From assembly GCA_963808315.1 (NCBI GenBank), contig CAWEFK010000005.1, positions 1-64,000 of the forward strand: a DNA stretch of 64,000 bases, written 5' to 3'. The stretch comes from Palsa-504 sp963808315. GTDB taxonomy: Bacteria > Actinomycetota > Actinomycetes > Streptosporangiales > Streptosporangiaceae. The position numbers and the translations under genes are program-made. Below are positions 36,446-46,784 of the stretch, piece after piece. The notes under the pieces are model-generated. The model saw only the letters and a program-made list of their open reading frames with translations. It searched no databases and was not told the origin of the DNA. Position 1 is the first letter of the stretch; every line of letters starts with the position of its first letter.

Positions 36446-38135
36446 ATGGGGCGGGTGAGTGCGAGCGAAGCGCTGCCCTCGGAACCCGAGGATGACGGGG
36501 CACCAGGCCCGGCACGGCCGACAAGGCTTCATGCGCTGAAACTGCATCCGTTGGCGGTAACGGCAGTGTGGGTGCTCGGCGTGGTCGCCGCCTTCGCGTG
36601 CTACCTGCGGTTGTCGCGGACCCGGGCCGTGAACTCCGATGGCGCGGGCCAAGCGCTGCAGGCCTGGGATATGCTCCACGGCAACCTGCTGCTGCATGGC
36701 TGGTCGCTTGGGGACGTCTCGTATTACACCACCGAAGTTGCCGCAGTACATGCTGGTGGAGTTCTTGCGCGGGCTGAACCAGGACGTCGTGCACGTGGCC
36801 GCGGCCATGACCTATGCGCTCGCGGTGCTGCTGGCCGCGTTGCTGGCCAAGGGCACTTGCCACGGGGCGACAGGCCGTAGTGCGGATGCTTATCGCGGCC
36901 GGCATCATGCTCGCGCCGCAGCTGGCGTCTGGAGTGAACATCCTGCTGTCGTCACCGGACCACATCGGCACCTCGGTGCCGGTGATGGCGGTCTGGCTGA
37001 TCCTGGACCACGCCCGCCCCCGCTGGTATATCCCGGTCATCGCGGGAGCAGTCCTTGGCTGGGCGACGGTGGCGGACACGCTGGTGGCCCTCATCGGGGT
37101 GCTGCCGCTGGCGGGAGTATGCGCGATCCGGGTCTTCCGGGCCGTGGCCATCGAGCGGAAGCCGCTGGCGGCGCAGTGGTATGACATGGCGCTGGGCGGG
37201 GCGGCCATGCTGGGCGCGGCGGCGGCCGTACTGGCGCTGCACGTCATCCACGCCTCCGGCGGGTTTTACATGCCGGCCCCCACTACCGGGTTCGCGGACG
37301 GCAAGATGCTGGTCCACAACCTGGGCATGACCGCCCAGGGTCTGCTGCTGCTGGGCGGCGCTGACTTCCTCGGGCTCCGCCCGACGGCCAGCACCACCTT
37401 CACGATGCTGCACGTGGTCGGCGTGGTGCTGGCGGCATGGGGAACGTGCCTGGCGGCATGGCGCTTCCTGCGAGATGGCGACCGGATCGCTCAACTGCTC
37501 GTCGCGGGCGTGGCCATCAACCTGGCCGCCTATGTGCTCAGCACCCGGGCCGGTGTGATCACCCAGGTCCGTGAGATCGCACCTGTGCTGCCGTTTAGCG
37601 CGGTCCTGGCCGGGCGCTGCTGGGGGGCGCGCTGGACAGGGACGCTGGGTGGGCGGGCAGGCGCTGGCCGGGCGGCTCAAGTCGGCCCTGCTCGTGCCCC
37701 TGCTGCTCGTCGTCCTGCTCGGTTACCTGCTCGGCCTGGCGGACGAGATCAGCCAGCCGCCGGTCGCGGCGCAGAACCAGCAGCTCACCTCCTGGCTGGC
37801 GGCCCGGCACCTGCATACCGGCCTGTCCGGCTACTGGGAGTCCAATGTCGTCACGCTGACCAGCGGCGACCGGGTCCAGATCCGGCTGGTGAACGCCTCC
37901 CGCTCGAGGGCTCGTCCCCAGCTCATTTGAAGGGAAGGCGGAGTGGTACGACCCGCGGCATCATACGGCGAACTTCGTCGTGCTCTTCCCGGGGGTGGCG
38001 GAATATAGCGGCTTTACCCAGGAGCAGGCCGTGCTGACGCTGTTCGGCAAGCCCGCGCGAACCTACCACGTCGGTGCCTACACGATCCTGGTCTGGGATA
38101 AGAATCTGCTGCGCGAACTCAGCCGAGCCCGGTGA
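36446..38135 (+). CDS. Large polytopic membrane protein, GT-C-like, frameshifted
   Basis: About 550 residues after joining frames near 36740, 36860, 37620 and 37910. The first membrane helix is followed by RLSRTRAVNSDGAGQALQAW, an Asp-containing first loop reminiscent of GT-C transferases. About ten hydrophobic segments lead to an extracytoplasmic C-terminal domain (TLFGKPARTYHVGAYTILVW). Actinomycete relatives are uncharacterised. It may add sugars to a surface polymer; this is inferred from topology only. Confidence 0.55.
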
Positions 38136-38289
38136 CATAAGAAGGCAAAACCGGCGCTCGGCGACCGTCATCAAGGAGACCGTGATCCTAACCTCGTATG
38201 AGCCGCTGAACTGGGCGAACACTGTTACCTGAGCTATCTGGTGGCCGCTGATGGTCTGTGCGTGTGTGCTATCGCGCTGTTCGGCTGGT

Positions 38290-40014
38290 TCAGGGTAGCG
38301 CCGCAGGATTACACGATCGCTCGCTTGGGAAGCGGGCCTCCTGCTGCGCCGGTCTGGTCCGATTAACAGGGACATCGTGTGCGCGGTTCCTCCCCGCACT
38401 TATGAGCCATCCGGCGGTCACCACGGCCTGCCGGAGCCGGATGATGACCGCGCGGCCGTGCGGGGCGACTGGGGTGAGCCAATAGACCCGGCCATTCGCG
38501 ATATCTGACCGCGTGCAGATGAACTGGCTAGTCACAACGAGTGCCGACGCGGGGTTGGCCACGCAGGCCCGCACCCCGGTGCGCTCGGCCTGGACCAGGA
38601 TGCCGGTAACGTCGGGCCAGGAGAGGTAGTTGAACCGCAAGACGATCATCTGGCCGCCTGCGCGCGCGGCGAGCGCGGCGACGGCACCGGGCAGCGCGGG
38701 GTCGGTGTCCGGGCCGCTGCTGAGATTGGCCGGATCGCTGCTGTTCGTGCTGGTTTGCGTTTCCGGCGCCAGCGCGAGGGCGGTGAGCGCGAGCACCGCC
38801 GCGCCAATGGCCGTGGCGGCACCCAGCGGCGACGGCAGCGCCTCGACCACGCCCAGCACGATGACGAGAAGGATCAGGACCGGAGCCGACCAGTAGAAAT
38901 ATCCGATGTAGTGCCGAGAGATCTTATCGATCCCGGTCATGGCGTAGTAGAGGAACGCCAGCGATGACACCGCGTCGACGGCGAGCAGGCCGAACAGGAA
39001 CCGGCGCAACTGGACCGGGGCGAGCCACCTGCTGACCGCGGCGGCGGCCGCGTATCCCGCTATCGGGACCACCCACGCATTCCGGTACGGCCACCAGTAC
39101 CACAGCGCGTCCTGCACCGCCGCCGAAAGACTGTGGCCGCCCGCCTTCCGCGATGACACGTACGCCAGGTAGTCACCGAACTGGCCTGGCCAGTGCAGCA
39201 CCAGGTCCACGATGATCGGGAGGGCGAAGACGGCGCTGATAGTGGCCACGGGAACCCATACCCGCCGCTGGGTGACGAAGAAGGACCGCACCGCGGCGCC
39301 AAGGCTGTGCCGGCGAGGCCAGAGGGCTGCCGCAACCACGGCGGAACAGATCACCGGCACGAAGAACAGGAAGCACACATGCCCGTGAATGAGGAGCCAG
39401 CCGGTCAGCGTCAGTATCCACGCGTCCCGGGCACTCCCCGCCGCCACCGACGCTGCCGCGACGAGGAATGCGATGTACGCCGGCACGTACATGTACGGCA
39501 TCCAGTCTGAGCTAAGCACGGCCGGGTGCGCGGACACGAGGGCCACTACGGCCGCGAAGCAGGCCGCCGCGCCGCGCAGCGACCCGGTCCAGCCGTAACC
39601 CACACCGATGGCGAGCGCGATGAGCGTGGCGTTTAGCGCGTATACCGTGAGCAACTGGCCATTCCACGCGGACGGAACGACATGCAGCCACGCCCAGAAT
39701 AGGGTTTCGCCTGCTGCCTGGACGTACATGTACGCGGGCCCGGGATGGTGGAAGTGGTCCCGGGAGTAGTTTCCGACCAGCAGCGTGAAATGCCGTGCCT
39801 GCTCGATCAGGATCGAGTTCGCGCCCATATCCGCGTCCTCATAGAGCCGGGTGGTGAACAGGAACCGGTTACGGACACACAGCAGCGCGACCAGCGCCGC
39901 AGCCGCCACCACCACCACCTGCCATGAACGGACCGGGCCTGCGCTGGCCGGCGCGCGACCGGTTCCCGCCGTTACGGCGGGGACAGCCGTTTCACGCTCC
40001 TTGTTCATGCTCAC
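38290..40014 (-). CDS. Large polytopic membrane protein, GT-C-like
   Basis: An intact 574-residue protein. The first helix is VVVVAAAALVALLCV, then a loop with TTRLYEDADMGANSILIEQA and DHFHHPGPAYMYVQAAGE, whose acidic and His residues fit a GT-C active site, then about eleven hydrophobic segments and a soluble C-terminal domain (VIIRLRQAVVTAG). The last 40 residues look unlike the rest and may follow a lost stop. It is convergent with the related protein at 36446, so the two may work on the same surface glycan. Confidence 0.6.
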   Translation of the reverse strand: MSMNKERETAVPAVTAGTGRAPASAGPVRSWQVVVVAAAALVALLCVRNRFLFTTRLYEDADMGANSILIEQARHFTLLVGNYSRDHFHHPGPAYMYVQAAGETLFWAWLHVVPSAWNGQLLTVYALNATLIALAIGVGYGWTGSLRGAAACFAAVVALVSAHPAVLSSDWMPYMYVPAYIAFLVAAASVAAGSARDAWILTLTGWLLIHGHVCFLFFVPVICSAVVAAALWPRRHSLGAAVRSFFVTQRRVWVPVATISAVFALPIIVDLVLHWPGQFGDYLAYVSSRKAGGHSLSAAVQDALWYWWPYRNAWVVPIAGYAAAAAVSRWLAPVQLRRFLFGLLAVDAVSSLAFLYYAMTGIDKISRHYIGYFYWSAPVLILLVIVLGVVEALPSPLGAATAIGAAVLALTALALAPETQTSTNSSDPANLSSGPDTDPALPGAVAALAARAGGQMIVLRFNYLSWPDVTGILVQAERTGVRACVANPASALVVTSQFICTRSDIANGRVYWLTPVAPHGRAVIIRLRQAVVTAGWLISAGRNRAHDVPVNRTRPAQQEARFPSERSCNPAALP

Positions 40015-40077
40015 CGGGCACCCTCCCTTACAGGAAGACGCTACTTGGCGCGTCCCGGTGCCCGATCCCCGCAGAGC

Positions 40078-41337
40078 TCAGAGCAGGATCTGGGCGGGGT
40101 GCTGGATCACCGAGACGAATGCCCTCATCCACTCGGCCGCCGTGGAACCGTCCACGGCCCGGTGGTCGACGGAGAGGGTCATCTCCATGACCGAGCCGAC
40201 CGCGAGCTTGTCCTTCTTCACCACGGGCGCGCGGTGCACGGCGCCGACCGCGAGGATGGAGGCTTGCGGCGGGTTGATGATGGCGGCGAAGTTCTCGGTG
40301 CCGAACATGCCCAGGTTGGTGACGGCGGTAGTGCCGCCCTCCAGGTCCTGGGGGGCCAGACGGCCGGATCCGGCTCGTTCCGCAAGGTCCTTAACGGCCG
40401 CGGCGATCACCGCGATCCCGGTGCGGTCCACCGACCGCAGGACCGGCGTCACCAGGCCCCGCGGGCTGGCGATGGCGACACCGATGTCCACCGAGGTAAA
40501 AGACCTGACCGCGTCGGGTGTCCAGATCACGTTCATCGCCGGCACCAGCTGATGAGCGCGCGCCACCGCCTTGATGATCAGGTCGTTCAGCGAAATCCGG
40601 ACCGGGCTCGCGCCTTCGTTGAGCTCCGCGCGTAGCCGCAGCAGCTTGCCAGCCCGGGCGCTGCCGCTGACATAAAAGTGCGGGACGGTCTGCTTGCTCT
40701 CGGCCAGCCTGCTGGCGATCGCCTGCCGGGCCCGGCTGTGCGGGACCTCGCGGTAATCCGCTGGCCCTGGCGGGGTGACCGCGACCGCGGCCTCGGGCTG
40801 CGCCGGGGGCAAGACCTTCGCTGAACTGGCCGCCGTGCGGGCGGCCCGCTCGACGTCGCGGCGCATGATCCGGCCGTTCGGCCCGGTCCCTGAGATATCA
40901 CGCGGGTCGAGGTCAGCCGCGCGGGCCATGCGCCGCGCGATCGGGCTGATAAAGGTACGCTCCGGTGCTCGTTGGGCGCTCGCGGCAGGCAGGCCGGCCT
41001 CGGCATGGGCTGCCGAGGCCGTCGGGGCAGCTGCGGCTGGCACGTCCGGCGTAATGCCCTGGGCGCGTAGTACTTCCTCGACGTTGTCCGCTGACTCGCC
41101 GGGGGCACCGATAAGCGCGATGGCCTGACCGACGGCGACGTCGGCGCCTTCGGGTACCAGGCGGCGCAGGATCACGCCATTTTCCTCGGCTTCGATGTCG
41201 ATCATCGCCTTGGCGGTCTCCACGGTGGCGATCACGTCAGTGGCCGAGTACGGGCTGTTCTCCGCGACCGGCCAGGTGGCGAGGACCGCTTCCGTCGTGC
41301 CGGCCGCGATTTCGGGAACGCGCAGCAGATGAGCCAT
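40078..41337 (-). CDS. E2 dihydrolipoamide acyltransferase of a 2-oxoacid dehydrogenase
   Basis: 419 residues: a lipoyl domain with the lipoylated Lys in VETAKAMIDIEAEENG (about residue 43), a peripheral-subunit-binding domain (SPIARRMARAADLDPRDISG), and a catalytic core ending SVDHRAVDGSTAAEWM with the His/Asp active-site motif. It is the last gene of the minus-strand operon. E1-alpha and E1-beta lie directly upstream; no E3 is in the window. Acetoin, pyruvate and branched-chain oxoacid complexes share this layout, so the substrate is open. Confidence 0.9.
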   Translation of the reverse strand: MAHLLRVPEIAAGTTEAVLATWPVAENSPYSATDVIATVETAKAMIDIEAEENGVILRRLVPEGADVAVGQAIALIGAPGESADNVEEVLRAQGITPDVPAAAAPTASAAHAEAGLPAASAQRAPERTFISPIARRMARAADLDPRDISGTGPNGRIMRRDVERAARTAASSAKVLPPAQPEAAVAVTPPGPADYREVPHSRARQAIASRLAESKQTVPHFYVSGSARAGKLLRLRAELNEGASPVRISLNDLIIKAVARAHQLVPAMNVIWTPDAVRSFTSVDIGVAIASPRGLVTPVLRSVDRTGIAVIAAAVKDLAERAGSGRLAPQDLEGGTTAVTNLGMFGTENFAAIINPPQASILAVGAVHRAPVVKKDKLAVGSVMEMTLSVDHRAVDGSTAAEWMRAFVSVIQHPAQILL

Positions 41338-41339
41338 GC

Positions 41340-42318
41340 TCAGGCCTTCGCGATCTGGATCAGGGCGTCGGCCACCTCTTCGGTGCGCGCGATGGCCGCG
41401 CGCTCCAGGACCTTGCTGATGGTGGGCGACGCCTCGCCGCCGGTCACCCGCTGGACGGGGTGGTCGAGCCAGTCGAAGAAGCGCCGCTGGATCTCGTCGG
41501 CCAGCCAGCCACCGTAGGACGTGCCGAGCGCCCCCTGTTCGGCGATCAGGACGCGATTGGTTTTCCTGATGCTCTCGCCGATCGTGCCCCAGTCCACGCT
41601 GGCGCGATCAAGCCAGCGCAGGTCGATAACCTCGGCGTCCACGGTGCCGACCCGGTTGACGGCGGCCAGGACGTATCCGGTCATGGCCAGGTAGCTCAGG
41701 ACCGTCACCTCTGAGCCCGGCCGGCGCACCGCGGCCCGGCCGACCGGCAGGCAGAAGTCCCACTCCCCCGCTGGTACCTCGCCGGTGGACGGGTACAGGT
41801 CGACGTGCTCGAGCACCACCACCGGGTCCCGGCACTGCAGCGCGGTATTCATCAGGCCGATGTAGTCGAACGGCGTCGACGGAGCCACGATGCGCCAGCC
41901 CGGTGCGGTGGCGAAGATGCCGGCCGGATCCATGGAGTGCTGCGAGCCGTATCCGGTGCCCGGTCGCGACCTTGCTGCGGAGCACGATCGGGACGTCGTT
42001 GCCGCCGCCGTACATGTGGCGCGCCTTCGCGATCTGGTTGAAGAGCTGGTCCGCGGCCACCCACATGAAGTCGGCGTACATGAACTCGACCACCGGCAGG
42101 AACCGGCCGTCCAGGGCGATGCCGCCGGCCAGGCCGGTGAAGGCGTTCTCGCTGATCGGCGTGCCGAGCACCCGGTCGGGATGGGCGTGGGCAAGGCCCT
42201 TGGTGGCGCCGTTGGTGCCCCCGTTGAGCCGGTGGATGTCCTCACCCATGACGACGATCCGGTCGTCGCGGCTCATCCGCCGGGCCATCACCCCGGCCAC
42301 GGCGTCGATGAACTTCAT
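41340..42318 (-). CDS. E1-beta (transketolase-like) subunit of the 2-oxoacid dehydrogenase, one frameshift
   Basis: About 325 residues. The N-terminus MKFIDAVAGVMARRMSRDD, VVMGEDIHRLNGGTNG, LGTPISENAFTGLAGGIALD and VEFMYADFMWVAADQLFNQ are the pyrimidine-binding part. After a frame change near 41960 come QHSMDPAGIFATAPGWRIVA and VTVLSYLAMTGYVLAAV, then the C-terminal domain. The start overlaps the E1-alpha stop (ATGA) and the stop lies 2 bases before the E2 start, so translation is coupled. Confidence 0.85.
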
Positions 42319-43523
42319 CTCCTCGCGCGGCGCCGCGGAAGTCGGCGCGGTCGGCGAAGGTGACGTCGGCGAACTCGGTCAGGTCACCGCGGACGCCCAC
42401 GTCCACGAAGGCCGGGTCGGGCCACTCGGCGGCCTTGATCCGCCGCTCGTCCGGCTTGCCGCCCGGCACCGGCTCGAGCAGGACGGAGCCGACCTCGGCC
42501 ATCAGCTGGCCGGCCTGCTCACGGGCCGAGTCCACGGCCGTCTCGGTCATGATGCCGCGGCGCACCAGGTGCCCGGCGATCTGGGTGAGGGGGTCGCGCG
42601 CCCGCCACTGGGCTTCCTCTTCCCTGGTGCGGTACCGGAAGGCGCTGCCGGGGAACGGGCCGTTCTGGTGGAAGAAGCGGTAGACGTCGGCCTCGATCAC
42701 GGCCGGGCCCATCCCGGCCCGCATGTGCGCGGCGGCCTCGGTCATGGCGACGTGCACGGCCAGCGGGTCCATCCCGTCGACCTTCCAGCTGGCGATGCCG
42801 AAGCCGGGGCCGCGCGCGGACAGCCGCGGCTCGCCGGTCGCCTCATCCACCCGGGTCGAGACCGCGTAGCGGTTGTTCTCGATGAAGAAGCACAGCGGCA
42901 GCTTCCAGGCCGCGGCCAGGTTGAGCGTTTCCAGCGTGGAGCCGATGTTGATCGCGCCGTCGCCGAAGTAGGTGACGGCGACCGCGCCGGTCCCGGCGTG
43001 CTGGTGCGCCCACGCCGAGCCGGCCGCCTGCGGCACCCCGCCGCCGACGATGGCGTTTGTGCCGATCGCGCCGGCCTCCTTCCACTGCAGGTGCATCGAG
43101 CCGCCGCGGCCGTGGCTGAAGCCGCGCTCCAGGCCGCAGACCTCCGCCAGGCTGCGCAGCATGAGCGCCCGGACCTGCTCGGAGTACGGCCGCACCGGGT
43201 CGATGCCGCCAGGCGCCACGTGGGCCAGCGCCTTGGCCAGGAACTGGTGGTGACCGCGGTGCGAGCCGTTGACCGTATCGCCGGGGCGCAGCGCGAGCAC
43301 GGAACCGACGGCGCCGCCTTCCTGCCCGATGCTGGAGTGGGCCGGACCGTGGATCAGGCCTTCCGCAGCCAGCTCCGAGCACGAATTCCTCGAACGCGCG
43401 GATCAGGCTGAGCTGCGCGAAAGCGCTGGTCAGCAACTGCGGGTCGGCCTCGTCCCAGTCGGAGGAGGTCACGGTGACCTCGACCCACGGCACGGACATC
43501 TCAAGGTGGTTGTGCTCCGGCAT
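42315..43523 (-). CDS. E1-alpha (TPP-binding) subunit of the 2-oxoacid dehydrogenase, frameshifted
   Basis: About 400 residues. The start MPEHNHLEMSVPWVEV follows AGGGAG. A frame change near 43385 separates it from the main block, which has GSHRGHHQFLAKALA, the FSHGRGGSMHLQ loop, and the TPP/Mg motif GDGAINIGSTLETLN running to ENN. A second shift near 42320 is needed to reach the TGA that overlaps E1-beta. The phosphorylation-loop-like SHGRGGSMH block and RGHHQFLA resemble acetoin dehydrogenase AcoA-type and pyruvate E1-alpha enzymes. Confidence 0.85.
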
Positions 43524-43543
43524 GGCGCTCCCTGTGGCTGTAC

Positions 43544-44045
43544 CTAGGCCGGCCTGGTTCCCTGACGGTCGAAGGCCTTGCCCCCCGGGATAAGAGACGA
43601 GCTCGAACTGCATGCCCCAGGGGGCCAGGAAGTAGACCCAGCGCTGGCCCTCGCTCGGGCCGCTGCTCGCGGTGGGATCACCGAGCACCTGGACGCCCTC
43701 GGCGCGCAGGTAGTCCACCGCGGCGTCGATGTCGTCGACGTAGAAGGCGACGTGATGGCCGCCGTGGTCGCTGTTCCTGGGAAGTTTCTGGTTCTGGTCG
43801 GGCGAGGCGTACTGGAAGACCTCGAATATCGCCTGGCCGCCGCAGCGGAAGAAATGCAGCTGCCGCATCACGGCCCGGGGGTGCACGTTCAGATGCTCGG
43901 TCATCCAGTCGTCGTCGTGCACGAACGGGCCGAGCGTGTACATGTACTCACAGCCGAGCACGTCGATCAGGAACCGGCTGGCTTGCTCCAGGTCCGGAAC
44001 GGTGATCCCGATGTGGTCCACCCGGGTGAGTCCAGGGACGGGCAC
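43544..44045 (-). CDS. VOC-family protein (glyoxalase/extradiol dioxygenase fold), stop lost by a G-run frameshift
   Basis: About 166 residues: VPGLTRVDHIGITVPDLEQA with the first metal His, HHVAFYVDDIDAAVDYLRAE with the second, and YFLAPWGMQFELVSYPGG with the Glu. As written, the frame runs on into the E1-alpha gene. Removing one G from the run at about 43585 gives a natural end and a TAG at 43544-43546. The GTG start lies 8 bases after the aldehyde dehydrogenase stop. It could be a lyase, epimerase or ring-cleaving dioxygenase of the pathway. Confidence 0.8.
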
Positions 44046-44052
44046 GATTACC

Positions 44053-45513
44053 TCACCAGCCGAGCGCGAGGTAGAGCGATTCGGTGTAGTCGAGCACGCC
44101 CTCGTGGCCGCCTTCACGTCCGATGCCGCTCTGCTTCGTGCCGCCGAAGGGGGCGGCCGGATCACTGACCAGGCCGCGGTTCAGGCCGACCATGCCGGTC
44201 TCGATGCGCTCACTGATCCGCAGGCCGCGGGCCAGGTCACCGGTGTAGACGTAGGCGACGAGCCCGTACTCGGTGTCGTTGGCCAGCGCGACGGCCTCGT
44301 CCTCGGTCGTGAACACCACGATCGGCGCGACCGGGCCGAAGATCTCCTCGCGCAGGATCGCGGAGCCCGGGCGCACGCCGGTCAGCACGGTCGGATCGTA
44401 ATAGCAGCCCTGGCGCGCGGGCCGCGAGCCGCCGGTGATCACCGTCGCGCCCGCCGTGACGGCGTCGCGCGACCAGCGTGCCGACCTTGGTCCACCGCCT
44501 CGTCGTTCACCAGCGGGCCCACCTCGGTGGACTCTTCGGTGCCCGGTCCGACCCGGAGCGCGGCCATCCGCTCGGCCAGCCTGCGGGAGAACTCGGCGGC
44601 CACCGGCGCCTCGACATAGAACCGGTTGGCGGCGGTGCACGCCTCACCCCCGTTCCGCATCTTGGCGATCATCGCGCCGTCCAGGGCAGCGTCTGAGGTC
44701 GGCGTCGGCGAAGACGACGAAGGGCGCGTTGCCGCCCAGCTCCATCGAGGAATTGACGATGTTGTCCGCGCACTCGCGGAGCAGGATGCGTCCGACCTCG
44801 GTCGAGCCGGTGAAGCTGAGCTTGCGGACCCGGGAGTCATGCAGCATGGCCGACACGATCGGCCCGGACCGCCGGCCCGGCAGGACGTTCACCACCCCCG
44901 GCGGCACCCCGGCCGCCGCCAGCAGCCGGCCGATGGCCAGCGCGGTCAGCGGGGTGTCGCTGGCGGGCTTGAGGATCATCGTGCAGCCGGCCGCCAGCGC
45001 CGGGCCGATCTTGCGGGTCGCCATGGCAGCCGGGAAGTTCCACGGCGTGACCAGCACGCAGATGCCCACCGGCCGGCGGGTGACCATGATCCGGTTGCTC
45101 CCCGACGGGGCCAGGCTCAGCTGGCCGTCGATGCGCACCGCTTCCTCGGCGTACCAGCGGAAGAACTCGGCGGCGTAGCTCACCTCGGCCCGCGCGTCCG
45201 TCAGGGCCTTGCCGTTCTCCAGGGCGATCAGCGTGGCCAGCTCCTCGCGCTGGGCGGTCATCAGCTCGAACGCCGCCCGGAGGATCTCCGCGCGCGCCCG
45301 CGGCGCGGTGGCCGCCCAGGACGCCGCGGCCTCGTCCGCCGCCGCCACGGCGGCCAGCGCGTCCTCGATGCCGCCGTCGGCGACCGACGTGATCACCGTC
45401 CCGGTGGCCGGATCGAGCACGTCGAACCGCCCTCCCCCGGCGGCCGGTACGGCCTTGCCGCCGATGTAGAGATCGGTCAGCAGGCCGCTGACGATCTGAT
45501 CCACCTGTGTCAC
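44053..45513 (-). CDS. NAD(P)-dependent aldehyde dehydrogenase, succinate-semialdehyde type, two frameshifts
   Basis: About 485 residues. LVTPWNFPAAMATRKIGPAL, LKPASDTPLTALAIGRL and SFTGSTEVGRILL are cofactor-binding blocks, MELGGNAPFVVF holds the general-base Glu, and NGGEACTAANRFYVEAP the catalytic Cys. The C-terminus has REEIFGPVAPIVVF and GGTKQSGIGREGG. CTAANR rather than CxxP/S is typical of GabD/succinate-semialdehyde dehydrogenases. Frame breaks lie near 44690 and 44480. GTG at 45513 follows GGAGG. Confidence 0.88.
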
Positions 45514-45539
45514 GATGACGGCCCCTCCGGCAATGGGTT

Positions 45540-46784
45540 TCAGTACGGGTTGGCGACGATGAGGTCCTGCGCGGGGAACAGGGTGAGGATGCGCGGGCCG
45601 TCTTGGGTGACCACGACCTCCTCCTCGATCCGCGCCGCCGAGAACCCGTCGGAGGCCGGGCAGTACGTCTCCAGGGCGAACACCATCCCCGGCTGGATCT
45701 CGACCGGGTGCTCCAGGCTGTTCAGCCGGCTGATGATCGGCCGTTCGTGCAGGCCGAGGCCCAGGCCGTGGCCGAACTGCAGGCCGAACGCCGCCATCTC
45801 GTTGGCGAACCCGAAATCGGTCGCCGCGGGCCACAGCCGCGCGATGTCGTCGGTGCCCACACCTGGCTTGACCGCGCCGATGGCCACGTCCATCCACTCC
45901 CGCGCCTTGGTGTAGGCGTCGCGCTGCGAGGTCGTCGCGCTGCCCACGCTGAAGGTGCGGTAGTAGCAGGTCCGGTAGCCGTTGTAGCTCTGGATGATGT
46001 CGAAGAAGGCCTGGTCCCCGGGCCGGATGATGCGGTCGGAGAAGTTGTGCGGGTGCGGGTTGCAGCGCTCGCCGGAAACCGCGTTGATGGCCTCGACCTG
46101 CTCGGAGCCCATGTCGTACAGGCGCTTGTTGGCCAGCGCCACGATCTCGTTCTCCCGCACGCCGGGCTTGAGCGCCTCGACGATGTCGGTATAGACGCCG
46201 TCGACCATGGCGGCGGCCTGGGTCAGCAGCATGATCTCGTCGGCCGACTTGATCTGCCGCGCGTCGAGCATCAGCTGCTGCGCGTCGACCACGGTCAGGC
46301 CCTGGCGCTGCATCTCGGCCAGGAAGGGCAGCTCGATGATGTCGACGCCGACCGGCTGGCCGTCCAGGCCCTGGTCCGCGAGCAGCTGCTTGATCTCGCG
46401 CACCGCGGAGGTCATCAGGCCGACGTCAGGCGCGATGGCGCCGCGCAGGCCGAGCATGCCCGCCTTGCAGTTCTCCGGCACCAGCCACGGGCAGTACAGC
46501 TGGTGGTGCTTGGCGGCCGACCCGAAGTCCCAGAGCACCGGCTCGCCGCCGCGGGTCAGCAGGGCGTACCTGGTCATCTTGTCGCCGAGGGCGCCGCCGA
46601 TCCACGTCTGCGTGGTGTACCGGATGTTGTAGAAGTCGAAGAGCAGGAACGCGCCGCAATCGCTTGCATCCAAGACCGCGCGCGAGCGGTCAAGGCGGTA
46701 GCGGCGCAGCCGGCCGAAGTCGACGCGAGACTCGAAGTCGACGCCGCCGTGTCCGGGCGCCCGGAGCGGGCGAGCGCTGCTCAC
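45540..46784 (-). CDS. M24-family (pita-bread fold) hydrolase, creatinase-like
   Basis: 414 residues with an N-terminal creatinase-type domain (CGAFLLFDFYNIRYTTQTW) and a pita-bread domain. The metal Asp motif reads AFFDIIQSYNGYRTCYYRTF, where the second Asp ligand of Xaa-Pro peptidases is replaced by Cys. The His (FGHGLGLGLHERP) and both Glu positions (VFALETY, RIEEEVVV) remain. Creatinase itself is a metal-free member of this fold that hydrolyses C-N bonds, so a similar role is plausible. GTG start overlaps the preceding stop. Confidence 0.82.
   Translation of the reverse strand: MSSARPLRAPGHGGVDFESRVDFGRLRRYRLDRSRAVLDASDCGAFLLFDFYNIRYTTQTWIGGALGDKMTRYALLTRGGEPVLWDFGSAAKHHQLYCPWLVPENCKAGMLGLRGAIAPDVGLMTSAVREIKQLLADQGLDGQPVGVDIIELPFLAEMQRQGLTVVDAQQLMLDARQIKSADEIMLLTQAAAMVDGVYTDIVEALKPGVRENEIVALANKRLYDMGSEQVEAINAVSGERCNPHPHNFSDRIIRPGDQAFFDIIQSYNGYRTCYYRTFSVGSATTSQRDAYTKAREWMDVAIGAVKPGVGTDDIARLWPAATDFGFANEMAAFGLQFGHGLGLGLHERPIISRLNSLEHPVEIQPGMVFALETYCPASDGFSAARIEEEVVVTQDGPRILTLFPAQDLIVANPY

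Noticed and set aside
41903..43411. A 502-codon open reading on the plus strand opposite E1-alpha and E1-beta
   Set aside because: Its sequence is His/Arg/Gly/Ala-rich without any domain; it is the antisense of genes with full catalytic motifs, a usual effect of very high GC.
45540..46784. Assigning the M24 protein as DMSP lyase DddP
   Set aside because: DddP is also an M24-fold enzyme, but its remembered conserved blocks differ and it keeps the metal Asp residues that this protein lacks.
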